Shown here in pieces: positions 1-10,354 of a stretch of 64,000 nucleotides of DNA (its first letter is position 1; the number at the start of each line of letters is the position of its first letter). The notes under the pieces were generated by a model, which worked only from the letters and a program-made list of their open reading frames with translations, made no database searches and was not told where the DNA came from. Both the position numbers and the translations under genes were made by a program. This stretch comes from Hysterium pulicare CBS 123377 (Eukaryota; Ascomycota; Dothideomycetes; Hysteriales; Hysteriaceae), in the NCBI GenBank assembly GCA_000467715.1, contig AJFK01000096.1:28402-92401 (forward strand), written 5' to 3'.

Positions 1-168
1 GTGTATGGGACTACGAGATACTTTACGAATTTGAGGTTGCTGGAGAGGGGCCAGTTCAAGCCAGCTTATTTTGGGGTTGCGGGATCTAGTACACTGCTTG
101 CGGGGTTGGCGGGTGCGGTGTATGTTTCTGCGGTTAGGGAGCACAGGCGGAGGAGGGATGATGATTGA
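1..168 (+). CDS. 3' end of DUF202-type small membrane protein (partial)
   Basis: Reading frame 1 is open from the window edge to a TGA at 166-168 and gives 55 C-terminal residues. It contains NLRLLERGQFKPA followed by a hydrophobic stretch (TLLAGLAGAVYVSAV) and a basic tail RREHRR-like ending in DDD. The arginine/glutamate-rich 'LERGxFxPA' turn followed by a last membrane helix is typical of the DUF202 (YidH-like) family of small multi-pass membrane proteins, whose function is unknown. The N-terminal part, with the other helices, lies outside the window. The family call rests on this one motif, so it is moderate. Confidence 0.6.
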   Translation: MYGTTRYFTNLRLLERGQFKPAYFGVAGSSTLLAGLAGAVYVSAVREHRRRRDDD

Positions 169-1195
169 GGGGCTTGCTGGGTAATACTGGCGTCGAATGG
201 GAATTGGGATACGGTTATAGGAAGAGTGCTATGATACCCTTGGAGTGTTACGATGGTAAACTTAATGGTGGTATTACATGGAATATCACGAATCTAGCGA
301 CATGGTTCGGATCTTCTAACCGAATCGAAGACTGCCTGATACCTTGTAACACTGATGTGCACCTTCACATCCTGACAAAGAGGTAAGCACGCCGAGTCGT
401 AAATATGTTGCGCTCGATTCTAGACTAAACGCAGTTTAGTCTATTGGGAGACATTGACTTGTCCATCTTGTGCTGAGTTCACAATGGATAAGGATAACGG
501 CGTCAAAGCATACCACTTGAGTATCCTCATTATACTCAATCACTTATCTAACAGTACGCTTTATTCTACCTACATGAGAACTTCATCTGTACACTTATCA
601 CCACTTTAGTAGTACATTCATTTTGGTTTACATTGATTCATGTCCTACTTCTTCATTACGGTCTTCCGGACTGGTTAATATATTGACAGCATGCAATTCC
701 AAAATTTCGACCGAGATTATATTGCGAATCTCCTCCTCGGTTACTCTTTACCTTTGTACGTTGCACTACTAGCGTCATAGACTTGCGGTTCCCCAAAGCT
801 TCCCCGACTGTGGACCCTAAGATGTCAGCACCATAACATCAGCCCCAAGCGCTACTCCCTAACATCGACCGAACAAGGTAATGTAGAATTAGTTGACTAT
901 ATACTCATTCGCTCCATTGTCCGAGACTATCGGAACCGTGCTAGCACATACAAACACCGTGCTACCATATATAAACTTCTTTATATGGACGTCAAGCCTT
1001 CCTAGTGATTGACTAGCTGGCAGGTCTGGCAGATATTTCTCGGATATCGTTGAAAATAACTTCAACCACGGAGCCCAAAGTTCATCCACACAACTCTTCT
1101 TCATCTCCTAATCTCCGTTTCTCATCCACGAAGGTCTTTCTTCCACATACGCCTATCAATCCAAAGTTCCTTTCCTCTATCCGAGTCTCTCCGCC
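169..1195. other. Intergenic region
   Basis: No supported gene. It holds the 3' flank of the partial gene, a perfect short inverted repeat at 421-443 (entered separately), and a pyrimidine-rich stretch at about 1080-1190 just before the monooxygenase ATG that is probably its promoter and 5' leader. Short open frames here show no family features. Confidence 0.6.
421..443. repeat. Perfect 10-bp inverted repeat with 3-nt loop
   Basis: TAGACTAAAC at 421-430 is followed by GCA and its exact reverse complement GTTTAGTCTA at 434-443. It lies about 250 bp downstream of the DUF202-type stop codon. It could be a hairpin in the 3' transcript, a remnant of a small element, or chance. Confidence 0.7.
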
Positions 1196-2506
1196 ATGCC
1201 GCCAACCAATGGCAAACAAAAACCTCTCAAAATCATTATTCTAGGTGGCGGCATAGCGGGCCTCACCACCGCGCTTGCCCTCACGAAGTTCTCCCCTCCC
1301 GACCTCACACCAACGATTCACATCTATGAGATCCGTCCTCAACCCGCAACCATCGGTGGCGCGGTAAATCTCACTCCAAACGCGTTGCGATTGCTGAATC
1401 ATTTGGGAGCATTGCAAGAGATTAGAGTGGCCGGGTATGGGAAAGAGATTAAAGCTGTAGAAGTCTTCGATAATTATGGCGGGAAGTTGGCGGAGAGCAA
1501 GTTCACTGGGGAAGAGGGAATGGGCCTGGGTGATCCGCCATTCATGGGATTAAGAATCACACGTGGTGATAGCTTAAAAGGCGTTCTTGCTGCTATCGAG
1601 AAACATCCCAACATCGCCTTGACATGCGGAAAGAAGACCATGCAGATTATCGAGGACGATAACAGCGTTACGTTAACCTTCGAAGACGACGAAAAGGTCA
1701 TAGGAGACCTTCTGATTGGATGCGACGGCATCCACTCTGCCACGCGCTTGAAGCACGTCGAGCCCGACCGAAAAGGCATTTACTCCGGCATTTGCAACGC
1801 CTTTGGCTTCGCTCCCCGGCGTACCCTCCCCGACTCTAAAGCCTTCGAACCCGTCCACTTCGAGAGCACAGCAATTAACTTTGCCCGCCGCGGCATGATG
1901 CTTACGTCCTTCTTCAACGAAGCCTGCGACTCCGTATACGTAGGCGCACTCATGCAAGTTCCCGAGATCGCATCCCGAGATGGTTGGAAAGCTGCTGGTG
2001 CAGACGCGGATAAGATACGTCGGGATATGGTGGACAGATTCGGAGATGGCGCGAGGTCGGAGTTGATTGACCATTTGATCAAAGACGCCCAGGATCTATT
2101 CCTCTGGCCCGTGTTCACGCTTTCAAAAGGTGGGAAATGGGCTACCGATCGCGTGATATTGATAGGTGACGCCGCGCACGCTATGCCACCGCAGGGAGAA
2201 AGCACGGGGATCGTGTTCGAGGATGCGGTTATCTTTTCGAGGTGTCTTTGTCGGTGGATGGAGAAGTATGGGGAGGGTGAAAGGAAGCCGATTAAAGAGG
2301 CTTTTGATGCTTTTGAGAGGTTGAGGAGGGAGAGAATCGATATCGCATTCGAGGAGAGCAAGAGTGTTGTTAAAGCTGTTAGCGATGCGGGATGGCTTGG
2401 ACATAGAATCAAGACGTTTGTTATTCCCTGGTATCTTTGGTGGACAAGGGGGTACAGGGAGAGGCATTTTATGGAGGATGTTACCAATAGTGAGTTGGGG
2501 TATTAA
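1196..2506 (+). CDS. FAD-dependent monooxygenase (salicylate hydroxylase-like)
   Basis: Intronless 436-residue frame. The N-terminus carries the Rossmann FAD-binding motif GGGIAG at residues 17-22 followed by a helix and an acidic strand end (IYEIRPQ). The second FAD/NAD(P)H motif of group A flavin monooxygenases, DLLIGCDGIHSATR, is near residues 171-184, and the third, GDAAHAMPPQGEST, near 323-336. Together these place it in the PF01494 family (salicylate hydroxylase, 6-hydroxynicotinate monooxygenase and polyketide/meroterpenoid hydroxylases). These enzymes use NAD(P)H and O2 to hydroxylate or epoxidise an aromatic or terpenoid substrate. The length is normal and all three motifs are intact. 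No signal peptide is seen. The ATG at 1196 is the first one ahead of the glycine motif. No neighbouring biosynthetic core enzyme is present, so the substrate cannot be deduced; a catabolic role is as likely as a secondary-metabolite role. Confidence 0.9.
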   Translation: MPPTNGKQKPLKIIILGGGIAGLTTALALTKFSPPDLTPTIHIYEIRPQPATIGGAVNLTPNALRLLNHLGALQEIRVAGYGKEIKAVEVFDNYGGKLAESKFTGEEGMGLGDPPFMGLRITRGDSLKGVLAAIEKHPNIALTCGKKTMQIIEDDNSVTLTFEDDEKVIGDLLIGCDGIHSATRLKHVEPDRKGIYSGICNAFGFAPRRTLPDSKAFEPVHFESTAINFARRGMMLTSFFNEACDSVYVGALMQVPEIASRDGWKAAGADADKIRRDMVDRFGDGARSELIDHLIKDAQDLFLWPVFTLSKGGKWATDRVILIGDAAHAMPPQGESTGIVFEDAVIFSRCLCRWMEKYGEGERKPIKEAFDAFERLRRERIDIAFEESKSVVKAVSDAGWLGHRIKTFVIPWYLWWTRGYRERHFMEDVTNSELGY

Positions 2507-3508
2507 ATTGGTGTTAAAAAGGTAGTTCCCAGTACAGCGAATATGTCCAATCATTTTCTAAAATTGAAAACCATGAATGTCAAGGCTTTGTGATGTCTTT
2601 TTTGTATGGGACTCTCGGCTCTAACCTCACAGCCTCCGCATGCAACTCACCACCTACTTTAGAAATCACAAGATTTTGCAAAGTAACCGAAGAGACGTAC
2701 AGATCGACAAGCATCCATACAAGAAAGCAAGACCCCAAGATATAATGATGAGTAAGATGGAACCCGGAGTTTCTGATTGGTTGAAAGCGAGCACTCGGAG
2801 AAACTGTTAACTTTGTTCCGAGAGCTTTCTCCGTCACGTCCACACTTCCCATCTTTCTCGCCTGCCCCATGAATCCCAACGCCGCCCACACCCCTTCTCA
2901 GCAATAAAATCGAGTTCAAACAGTTCGGATAGATTCAAAGTGAATTAGTAGTCATTTTCATTCCGTCCTGAACTAATCAATAGTGCTCGCGTTCGTGAAT
3001 CCAAGTATCATGTTTCAATCCTTAGCCTTCTACGACGTCTGTGTGATTTCCTTTCGTCTGAATCAAGATCCTAATTTCATTATCCATTTCATACACTTAG
3101 TGGTCTTGGCCTTGTGAACGACCAGTCACTAGATGGGGAAGGAAGTACTCTCCCGCAAGTGCGAACCAAGTCGCTTTCCTCACTTGCTTGAATCCACTCA
3201 TGCGAGAATTTCTGTTGACCAAAATGGGAACAAACTAGAGAGAACACATATTTCGAGTGATTGAATAGTGCGAGGGTGTCAAATATGTCTGTCTCACCAC
3301 ATAGCAGAGTAAGTTCTGTTCGTTGTTTCTCCTCAAGCACCAACCAGTATGGCCAACAGTGCGGACAGACATCAGACGTGTCTTACATATAAAAAATGGC
3401 ATCATAAACGAAGAGGTTCGACGAAGGACAAAGATGAATACGGGAAAGATGACGAGGTTGATATAGGAGAAAGATGAATGATGCGAGAATAATATAGAAA
3501 AAAGAAAC

Positions 3509-3725
3509 AGTCTTCAAGGGAATCGAACCTTGGACCAAAAAAAAGTACCCAAGCCGTCCCCGCCACCCAGTACCACCGAATCCAATTCGTAGTGACTGAC
3601 CTACCAGCCTATGGTACTGAGCTACAGACACTCGGTCTCCTCATCTCACCAGACACCTACGCCCGTTGTGACTGACCTACCAGCCTATGAGACTCAGAAG
3701 TTGAGTGCGGACCACTTGGCCAATC
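3509..3725 (-). other. Degenerate tRNA-like / pol III-box segment
   Basis: On the minus strand the segment begins with an A-box-like TGGCCAAGTGG (complement of 3712-3722), contains a second A-box-like TAGCTCAGT (around 3615-3624), and ends with a B-box-like GGTTCGATTCC (complement of 3519-3529). The T-arm can be drawn around the B box only with mismatches, and I could not build a regular 7-bp acceptor stem or anticodon arm. The distance from the first A box to the B box (about 180 nt) is too long for a functional tRNA. It is best read as tandem tRNA fragments or a tRNA-derived SINE-like relic. Confidence 0.35.
3592..3689. repeat. 22-bp direct repeat pair inside the tRNA-like segment
   Basis: The 22-mer beginning GTGACTGACCTACC and ending CAGCCTATG occurs identically at 3592-3613 and 3668-3689, start to start 76 bp. 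On the minus strand it resembles the D-arm side of a tRNA (CTGGTAGGTCAGTCAC). This suggests a local tandem duplication of a tRNA-derived unit. Confidence 0.75.
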
Positions 3726-4066
3726 CGACTTGGGTGAGAGGAATGCACAAATAAAAGAAATATATAGGTAAGATAATAACATTAGCCATTACGTGTGACT
3801 CTCGCTCCCTCACCTTATCACGTCACATCAAACTCTGTCACGCCATGAACTATAACACGCTAACCCATTCCAGAGGATTCTCAGCGTTTCACTCTCTTGC
3901 TCTGCCCCGCTTTCGAATTGCTCTATGACATATCTTTGACCTACAGCTACCAATACCTCCGAAAGGTTTTTCCGGTCCTCTCGCTACATTTTGTTTTGAC
4001 TCACGCGTTCCAGACCGCCTTCAAAGCGCCTCGAAACTTTCATCACCTCCAAACTGTACCCTCACC

Positions 4067-5070
4067 ATGGCTGCCGAAGCTGAAACAGCAATGATTGCCC
4101 CAGACAGCAACTCCGATGATGCTATCTACGACGAAGAACTCCTTGGCAATGTTGCGCGAGCTCTGAAAAGCCGATTTCTCGATAGTACTTTCATCAACAG
4201 CTACAACAAACCAAACCGCAAACGCAAGACTAAGTCTGCCGTGTCCACCACAGAGCGAAGGTACGATCCTCTTGAATGCTCTGCTGTTGCTTATTCTTCA
4301 TCAAACTAATAGTTCATAGGCAGCGGAGGTTCGAGCGAGCCGACAAGGATGGGCGGGATGTATACATTCAGGCAGGCGGTGCCAGGTGGAATATCCACAA
4401 AATCAAATGCACTGCGTTCTCACTCTGGTTTCGCAACCAACTTGCGCTATCACAGGTGAGCATTCCTTGTCGACTATGCTATCATGTAGTACGTTAGCTG
4501 ATATGAACATAGTCAACAACCCTGCCAGTCACAATCACAATCCCGGACCGATTCCACCCGGTGCTGATCGACCTCCTTTATACCTATTGGTATTTTGCAG
4601 ACTATTCTGCCTTATCCCCGCCTTCTCTACGCTGGGCGGAGCGTCTCGAGTCCTTGAACTCCCAACATGTTACACTCGACAGGGAACCTATGCTTGTTCA
4701 TTTCATGATGTACGGTTTGGCGGAATGGTTGGTTGACCCCACACTGAAGGAGTTGGCCGTGTCGAAGATGCAAACTCGGCTATTGGAGGGAGTTACCAGC
4801 TCGGATCTTTGGATGTACCTTGTGGATGTCTATGAAAGCAAGAAACCGCCCTTTGTCGACCAGGACAAAAGTGTGCGGAACCTTTTGTTGACCACCGCAG
4901 TTCTCTATGAGGAAAAATGGATAGAGGAGAAGGATATTGCATTCTGGCAATTGTGCAGGGATTGCACTTACATACAATTCTTCTGGGACTTAGGCATGGC
5001 ACGTAGAGAGTATAATGAGGGTATCCGGGCTGGCGTCATTTTGTACAGTCCACCTAAGGTTGATGATTAG
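4067..5070 (+). CDS. BTB/POZ-like protein
   Basis: Three exons fit by frame: 4067-4260, 4320-4455 and 4513-5070, giving 295 residues. The two introns (59 and 57 nt) start GTACGA and GTGAGC and end TAG. The middle of the protein (ARWNIHKIKCTAFSLWFRNQ, then VTITIPDRFHPVLIDLLYTY and YFADYS) has the layout of fungal BTB domains. In those, a 'HK..LC..S.FF' segment precedes an acidic or hydroxyl strand and the 'L.YLYTGDY' helix. The C-terminal half has the alpha-helical 'YxLADKY..L...A' type region (MLVHFMMYGLAEWLVDPTLK). Such proteins are thought to act as protein-interaction adaptors, some for Cul3 ligases; no partner is indicated here. The N-terminal 64 residues are acidic and look disordered. 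Domain similarity is by eye and moderate; gene structure is solid. Confidence 0.65.
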
Positions 5071-5564
5071 GATGAAGATCTGGCTAGGAGCCCCCTCACT
5101 ACTGGAATCAGGCGAATTGGAGAGTAATAGGTTGTGTAGATCATCTCTCTGTAGTAAATTAGACTTTGTCTCTTCTGCCTTGTGCTTCTACCCGCCTGGC
5201 TGGGAACTGGCTTTCCATCGGTGTACCGAGCTCGAATGTGATCCGCACCCAAGATCATATGACATATCGCAGATACTGCCTATGCTCTGAATCTAGATAT
5301 TAAGTACCTTAATTCTATAGTTATAAGGAAAAGGATTCTCTATTTCCTTTCTCCTCTAATCTAAGACTACTTAAAAGGGAATATTACTTCTACCTACAGT
5401 GATAGAAACAATGTTTAGCTGCTGGTACCGAGCCTAAACGTTATCCGTCTCAAGGGTGCTTATGACTTTCAATGCATAATGATGAATACACTTCATTTAT
5501 AATCTTTAAGCCTAATTGTATGTTAGCAGGTAAACAATCTTTATTATTACTTTTGGATATATAC

Positions 5565-6045
5565 TAATAGTAAGGTTACTACTGTATGCTTAAGCCACTT
5601 GGGCTTTGGGAAAAGGATCAAATAGCTTTCTCAACCCTAAGAGGATGTACCTTATTTAAAATAGGCTGAATCTAATATGAGAGAGGTAAGAAATATGCTA
5701 TGTAAATAGGTAAGGGAGATGCCTTAATAGTAAGGTTGCTGCTGTGTGCTTAAGCCACTTAATCTGTGGGAGAAGCATTAATTGGATTTCTCCTCTGTAA
5801 GAGCACGCACTGTATCTTATCTAGGCTAAACCCAAGTTAATGGGATGAGGAAATATGTTTAAAAGGATAATTAAGGGACGCATATTAGTAGTAAGGTTGC
5901 CACTGTGTACTAAAGCTATTTGGACTTTGGGAAAAGGCTGAAGTGGAGTTCCCCACTGTAAGGACATCCGCTTTATGTTAGCTAGTATAGAGCTGCATTG
6001 AGGGGGTGAGGAAATATATATATTATAACTGCCTGATTATTGGCA
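5565..6045. repeat. Three tandem copies of a ~160-bp unit, diverged, RIP-like
   Basis: Units start at 5565 (TAATAGTAAGGTTACTACTG), 5725 (TAATAGTAAGGTTGCTGCTG) and 5886 (TAGTAGTAAGGTTGCCACTG), so the periods are 160 and 161 bp. Shared landmarks in each unit are the start motif, 'ctttgggaaaagg' or a variant about 30 bases in, 'aggct' in the middle and 'gaggaaatat' or a variant near the end. The third copy fades near 6045. Differences between units 1 and 2 at the start are TpG to TpA transitions, the signature of RIP on one strand. Confidence 0.75.
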
Positions 6046-7291
6046 CTCAGTACCCAATGGCAACAGGGTTAGCTGTCGAGTTAGTATCATTGCTGTAGCA
6101 GATTGTTTAGAGCATCCCATTTGGAAACGTAGGGGCAATTAACCTTTAGCCTATTGTTTGGCCCACTGGATTTGCACTGACTTCCCAATCAGATGAATTA
6201 GTTAGATCTACGGCGGTGAACCATGCGGACAAGCCGACCGCTGGAAACATATCGATTAGTGAGGCTCTGTTTTACCACAAGTCTGCGGATTGGACGTGCA
6301 ATATACGGATTACCTGTAGGAAGAAACGATATTCTATACTCCGGTTCAGAAGTACTACGGGAACATGGTGATTGACGATGCCAGATGCTGAATTCACTTG
6401 CCTTGAGGGAACCACAGGCATTATGTTTCTAATAATATTCGATTCTGTAGACGCCATCCATATGCAACTCGCCAGCAAAGCCTTCCCAACCTTGCTGCGA
6501 AGCGGGCCTCCAACAAGTTCCACGTTCCAGACTTCCGAATGAAAACCCCCAGTACATGCTCACAACCCAATATGCTTGAGCGAATTGGATGAAAATGAAG
6601 GATGGTGTAGAGAATAGACTAGGTCATATCGGAAGGACAAGACATCTTTAATCCCAAGGTACGATATGAACGTAGCGCAAGTACATTTGAAGACGAGGTT
6701 ACCATTTGGAGCATTGAGATGACCTCGAGGGAAAACATGAATAGATGGCGGTGAATATTGATGGAGGGTCCGCATGGAAACGCGGAGAGATAAACAATTG
6801 CTTCAGAACGAGATGAAAAACAGACTAGGAGTCGTGATGGACCGTATGCCACCTGTTCATCATAATTGAGGAGGAGAGGCAGTCTGTTGTGAATTGAGGC
6901 GGAGGAGGTTTCTCATGCGCTTAGCCAGATTCAGAAAGTGCGGTTTCCAGCTGACACGTGATTGGAGCATGTATACCTGGGTAATTGAAACTTCAACACT
7001 CCGCTTGCTTTGGCTAAAGCTTTATCGACACTAACTGTGAATAACTTTGTGCGAAAGATTAACTCAATACAGAATGTAAATCAGTTGCTAGGGCGCGCCA
7101 AGCCGATAACCGCAAGCGGTGAACATATTCTCGTTTCTGCCAAACTCAAGTACTTCCAAGGTCCAGCATCCGTGAATAGCCGTATCGTAACACTTTGTCA
7201 AACTCCTATCTTGTCACTATAGGGTAAGAGAAACGCGATATGGGGTAATAGATACTACGGACCCCTCTATCTCCTCTATCTAGCTTCTATC

Positions 7292-7298
7292 TATAAAA
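7292..7298 (+). promoter_or_regulatory. TATA box of the dehydratase gene
   Basis: TATAAAA 93 bp upstream of the ATG at 7391, in a CT-rich promoter typical of well-expressed fungal genes. Confidence 0.55.
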
Positions 7299-7390
7299 GA
7301 CGACGGGTCTTGCTCCTCAACTGCTTTTTCATTTCGTTCCAATTCAACTCATCTACATAACCCCGAGTTGTTGTTTGGTCAAACATCAAC

Positions 7391-8687
7391 ATGACTGTCA
7401 ATGAGAAAACCTTTGCATCTCCCCAGGAGCGTAAACAGCCATGGATTGAGACTCCACTCAAGGAGTCTCGTGAACTCTCACGAGCGGCGGGATGGTACGG
7501 AACTCTCTCTATCTTCCATTCCCTATACCAGATTAGGGAATTCTAAATCGTAGAAGCAGAGTCTTCCTGAAACTCGAGAACCTTCAGCCATCTGGTTCCT
7601 TCAAGTCCCGGTAGGCAATCTTCTAGCTGCCATTTCAAACCACCTTCGAAGTCCAGATTCTAACATCCAATACAGAGGCATTGGAAACTACATCCTCGCC
7701 CGCCTTGCGGAACTCGAATCCACCAACAATGCCACTAAGCCGCATATCTTCTCTTCCAGCGGCGGGAATGCCGGCCTAGCAGCCGTCTACGCCTCATGCT
7801 CGCTTGGCCTCCCATGCACAGTCGTTGTGCCCCTCTCTACTAAACCTCTTATGATCTCCAAGTTGCAAGCCGCAGGAGCGCACGAAGTGATTCAGCATGG
7901 ACCAACGTGGAAGGATGCAGACACCTATCTACGAGAAGAAGTCATTCCCAAGGTAAGCCCACTTCATGCTCAATCACCGAACGAAGGAAAGAAATGGGTT
8001 TGATTGATGTATGTTCAGGCCGGCAAACAAGGCATCTACGCACCCCCCTTCGACCACCCCGACATATGGACCGGCAACTCCACCCTAATCCACGAACTCT
8101 CCACCCAACTGTCCACCGCACCCACAGTCCTAATCTGCAGCGTGGGCGGCGGCGGTCTCTTCAACGGCATATGCCAAGGTCTCGACGCCCACTCCTGGAC
8201 CTCCTCTACTACCGTCCTAGCAATGGAGACCGCCGGCGCCGAATCTCTAGCCACATCCGTAGAAGCCGGTGAATTGGTCACGTTGCCGGGAATCACGTCT
8301 CAAGCGACCAGTCTAGGTGCTACGAGGGTGACGAAGCAGAGTCTGGAGTATGCCCAGCGGGCCAATGTGAAGTGTGTTGTTCTGCCTGATGCCGAGGCTG
8401 CGATGGGGTGTTGGCGGTTGGCGGATGATGAGAGGTTTATGGTTGAGATGGCTTGTGGGGTCAATGTTGCTTTGTGCTATGATGGGAGATTGGAGAAGGC
8501 GTTGGGAAGGAAGGTACAGCCTGATGATAGGGTCGTAATCGTGCTTTGTGGGGGCAACAACGTCACGGTTGAGATGTTGATGGAGTGGAGGAAGGAGTTC
8601 GGGTGGGTGGAGAACGGATTGAAGGCGAATGGGAATGTGCAGGTGCCTAGTACTCTGAGTGCGCCCAATGGGAATGGCAAGGTTTGA
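7391..8687 (+). CDS. PLP-dependent L-serine/L-threonine dehydratase
   Basis: Four exons: 7391-7494, 7557-7610, 7676-7952 and 8019-8687, giving 367 residues. The first intron must use an AAG acceptor at 7556, because the nearer TAG and CAG acceptors would create an immediate stop while AAG restores CRVFLKLENLQPSGSFKSRG-type sequence. The PLP lysine is in SGSFKSR (Lys51). The asparagine/phosphate loop region is SSSGGNAGLA, and the glycine-rich phosphate-binding loop CSVGGGGLFNG lies in the last exon. This is the fold-type II family of catabolic serine dehydratases (yeast CHA1-like), which convert L-serine or L-threonine to pyruvate or 2-oxobutyrate plus ammonia in the cytosol. The length matches and there is no C-terminal regulatory ACT domain, so a catabolic rather than a biosynthetic (ILV1-type) enzyme is likely. 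Confidence 0.9.
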
Positions 8688-8889
8688 GTTAATCAAGAAT
8701 GAGGATGGCTTGGCGATTATACACATAGAATTAGAGTAACTGGATGATTTTTGGAATCTTTTCCTTTGGCATTTCCCATGCTCTAGGATCTGAAGTGGTC
8801 AAGATCTTCTGTACAAGCCGCAATGAACGCCTCGTACAGAAATCGCTAGCCGGGTATCACTATTTCGATAACAAGGATAATGAAAAAGC

Positions 8890-9979
8890 TCAGGCAACCA
8901 CCGAGGGATGATCCAACAACGACTTCCGATAGTTCCAGTAATGAGCCCGAATCGGGTCATACTTATTCGCCAGAAGATCCAATGCCTGAGCGGCCTCCTC
9001 TTTCTTGCTTTCCTCGGCCGCATAAATCTCAGCGAGCACATCGAGAGCGTGACTCGAGTGAATGTCGTCAGGTTTCTCCAACGAAGCAAACTCCAACGCG
9101 AAGTCCTTTAGTGTCGACACGGGAAGTTTCGCAGTTCGGATGATGCCGCGAATATAGTTCCAGGGACTTTGGTTCTGCGGTGCCATGTAGATGGCCGCTT
9201 TTGCGTAACTAGTTGACTGTCAGCAATTCTCTTCCACAAAAATGTCTCGAGTCACATACTCCATCTCCCTCTTCAATATTTTCTCATCCTCAGTATTTCT
9301 CCTTTCTTTGTTTCCAAACACCAAGAACCACCGATGATTCCACGCCGAGTTATTCCTGATATCCTCCTTCAACATCTGCTCCACGTTCTCCAGCTCCCCT
9401 TTATCCCATAGCCCGAACCTCTGCACCAGCCACTGGCGATAGCTCCACACATGGTAGTTTTTCGAGTCGGCTTCGAACATTTGGGAGTTAAAGTCTTGCT
9501 CGCCATCGGCAGAACCAAGCTTGTCGACTATGGTTTGGCGATGGTGCCAGATTTGGTAGTTCTTTTGGTGCTTGAGCGCTGTGGGGTTTAGCCAGGCGAT
9601 TTCGGCACGTAGGTCAGAGTTCAGGGCGAAGAGAAGCTTGGCACGGTAGAGCCTGTTGGAAAAAGAAATCAGTTGTCTTGTATTCTGAGCGCAGTAGAGT
9701 ACCTAGCAGGCCTCATTTGGTGCGATGCGGCGAAGTGCAGGGAAACAAAGGAACAACCCACCAAACGGTGTAATGAGCAGGATTCATCCCAATAATATGC
9801 TCCGTGAGCCCCAAGGCTCTCTCGCTCATCTCGTTCTTTGCCATTACAGCTCGGAGATACGACATAGCTTCACTGTACTCTTCCGAATAGGCGATTTGAG
9901 CAAGAGGGTGGGGCCCGCCTTCATCTTGCGGAATGGGCTCGACGTCCTCCCAGGCTGGGTCTTCGCTATAGTTGGTCAT
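8890..9979 (-). CDS. RAM2: Protein farnesyl/geranylgeranyl transferase alpha subunit
   Basis: Three exons on the minus strand: 9762-9979, 9260-9652 and 8890-9208, giving 309 residues. The 51-nt second intron has a canonical GTATGT donor inside a GAG codon and a TAG acceptor; its splice gives KREMDYAKAAIYMAP, as expected for the family. PFTA repeats are recognisable in series: NPAHYTVWLYRAKLL, NYQIWHHRQTIV, NYHVWSYRQWLV, NNSAWNHRWFLV and QSPWNYIRGI, plus a last AHYWNYRKSL. The alpha subunit pairs with the CaaX farnesyltransferase beta (RAM1) or type I geranylgeranyltransferase beta (CDC43) subunit. It contributes the helical superhelix that holds the prenyl-diphosphate and protein substrate in the cytosol. 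The gene is convergent with the dehydratase, 202 bp away. The identification is secure; only the start codon depends on its being the first ATG. Confidence 0.93.
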
Positions 9980-10354
9980 GGTTGGCGCAAAGTCTTGAGA
10001 TTTTCAAAGGATTGTGAAGTTGATCGAGAGGTGGTTGGTGGGGAAGCTTGATGCGAGGGAATTGGTGGGGTTGAGGTTGGAGCTCCACAAGCGAGCAGTC
10101 AAGCGTTGGAGACAGGAGAACAATGATAACATCGTCCACAAAGAACATTGGAAGTCAACATTGCTCGAGTATTGAAGACTCATGATAGGTATTACGTGAT
10201 AGGATTCGTGTACTCAAGCAGGGAAATGTAGGGTTCAGGACTTTAGATTCATCATTCGATCCCGACCTAGAACACCTCCTGCAGGCTAATTCTTTAAGTG
10301 TAGACGTTCATATTATACGGCTTCCCAAAAGCCAATTTTTCCTTTATTGTGATT
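9980..10354. other. Intergenic region
   Basis: 375 bp between the transferase start and the 3' end of the decayed SDR. It contains the transferase promoter on the minus strand; no further gene or repeat is seen. Confidence 0.6.

Larger units (their letters stand above)
2507..4066. other. Intergenic region with tRNA-like patch
   Basis: About 1.5 kb without a supported protein gene. Short open frames on the minus strand (2580-3631) have no recognisable motifs. At 3509-3725 there is a tRNA-like segment with a duplicated 22-mer, entered separately. The stretch 3780-4066 is CT-rich and probably holds the promoter of the BTB-like gene. Confidence 0.6.
5071..7390. other. Gene-poor AT-rich region
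   Basis: About 2.3 kb with no supported gene. It holds the three-copy 160-bp tandem repeat (5565-6045), low-complexity AT-rich DNA around 5290-5560, and from 7240 the pyrimidine-rich promoter of the dehydratase gene. Short open frames at 6272-6852 on the minus strand and 7010-7222 on the plus strand show no motif and no intron-linked extension. Confidence 0.6.

Noticed and set aside
1474-2554. Long minus-strand open frames opposite the FAD monooxygenase
   Set aside because: They are shadows of a gene with clear FAD motifs and contain no domain of their own.
3509-3725. Functional tRNA gene on the minus strand
   Set aside because: Acceptor, anticodon and T stems have several mismatches and the A-to-B box distance is too long.
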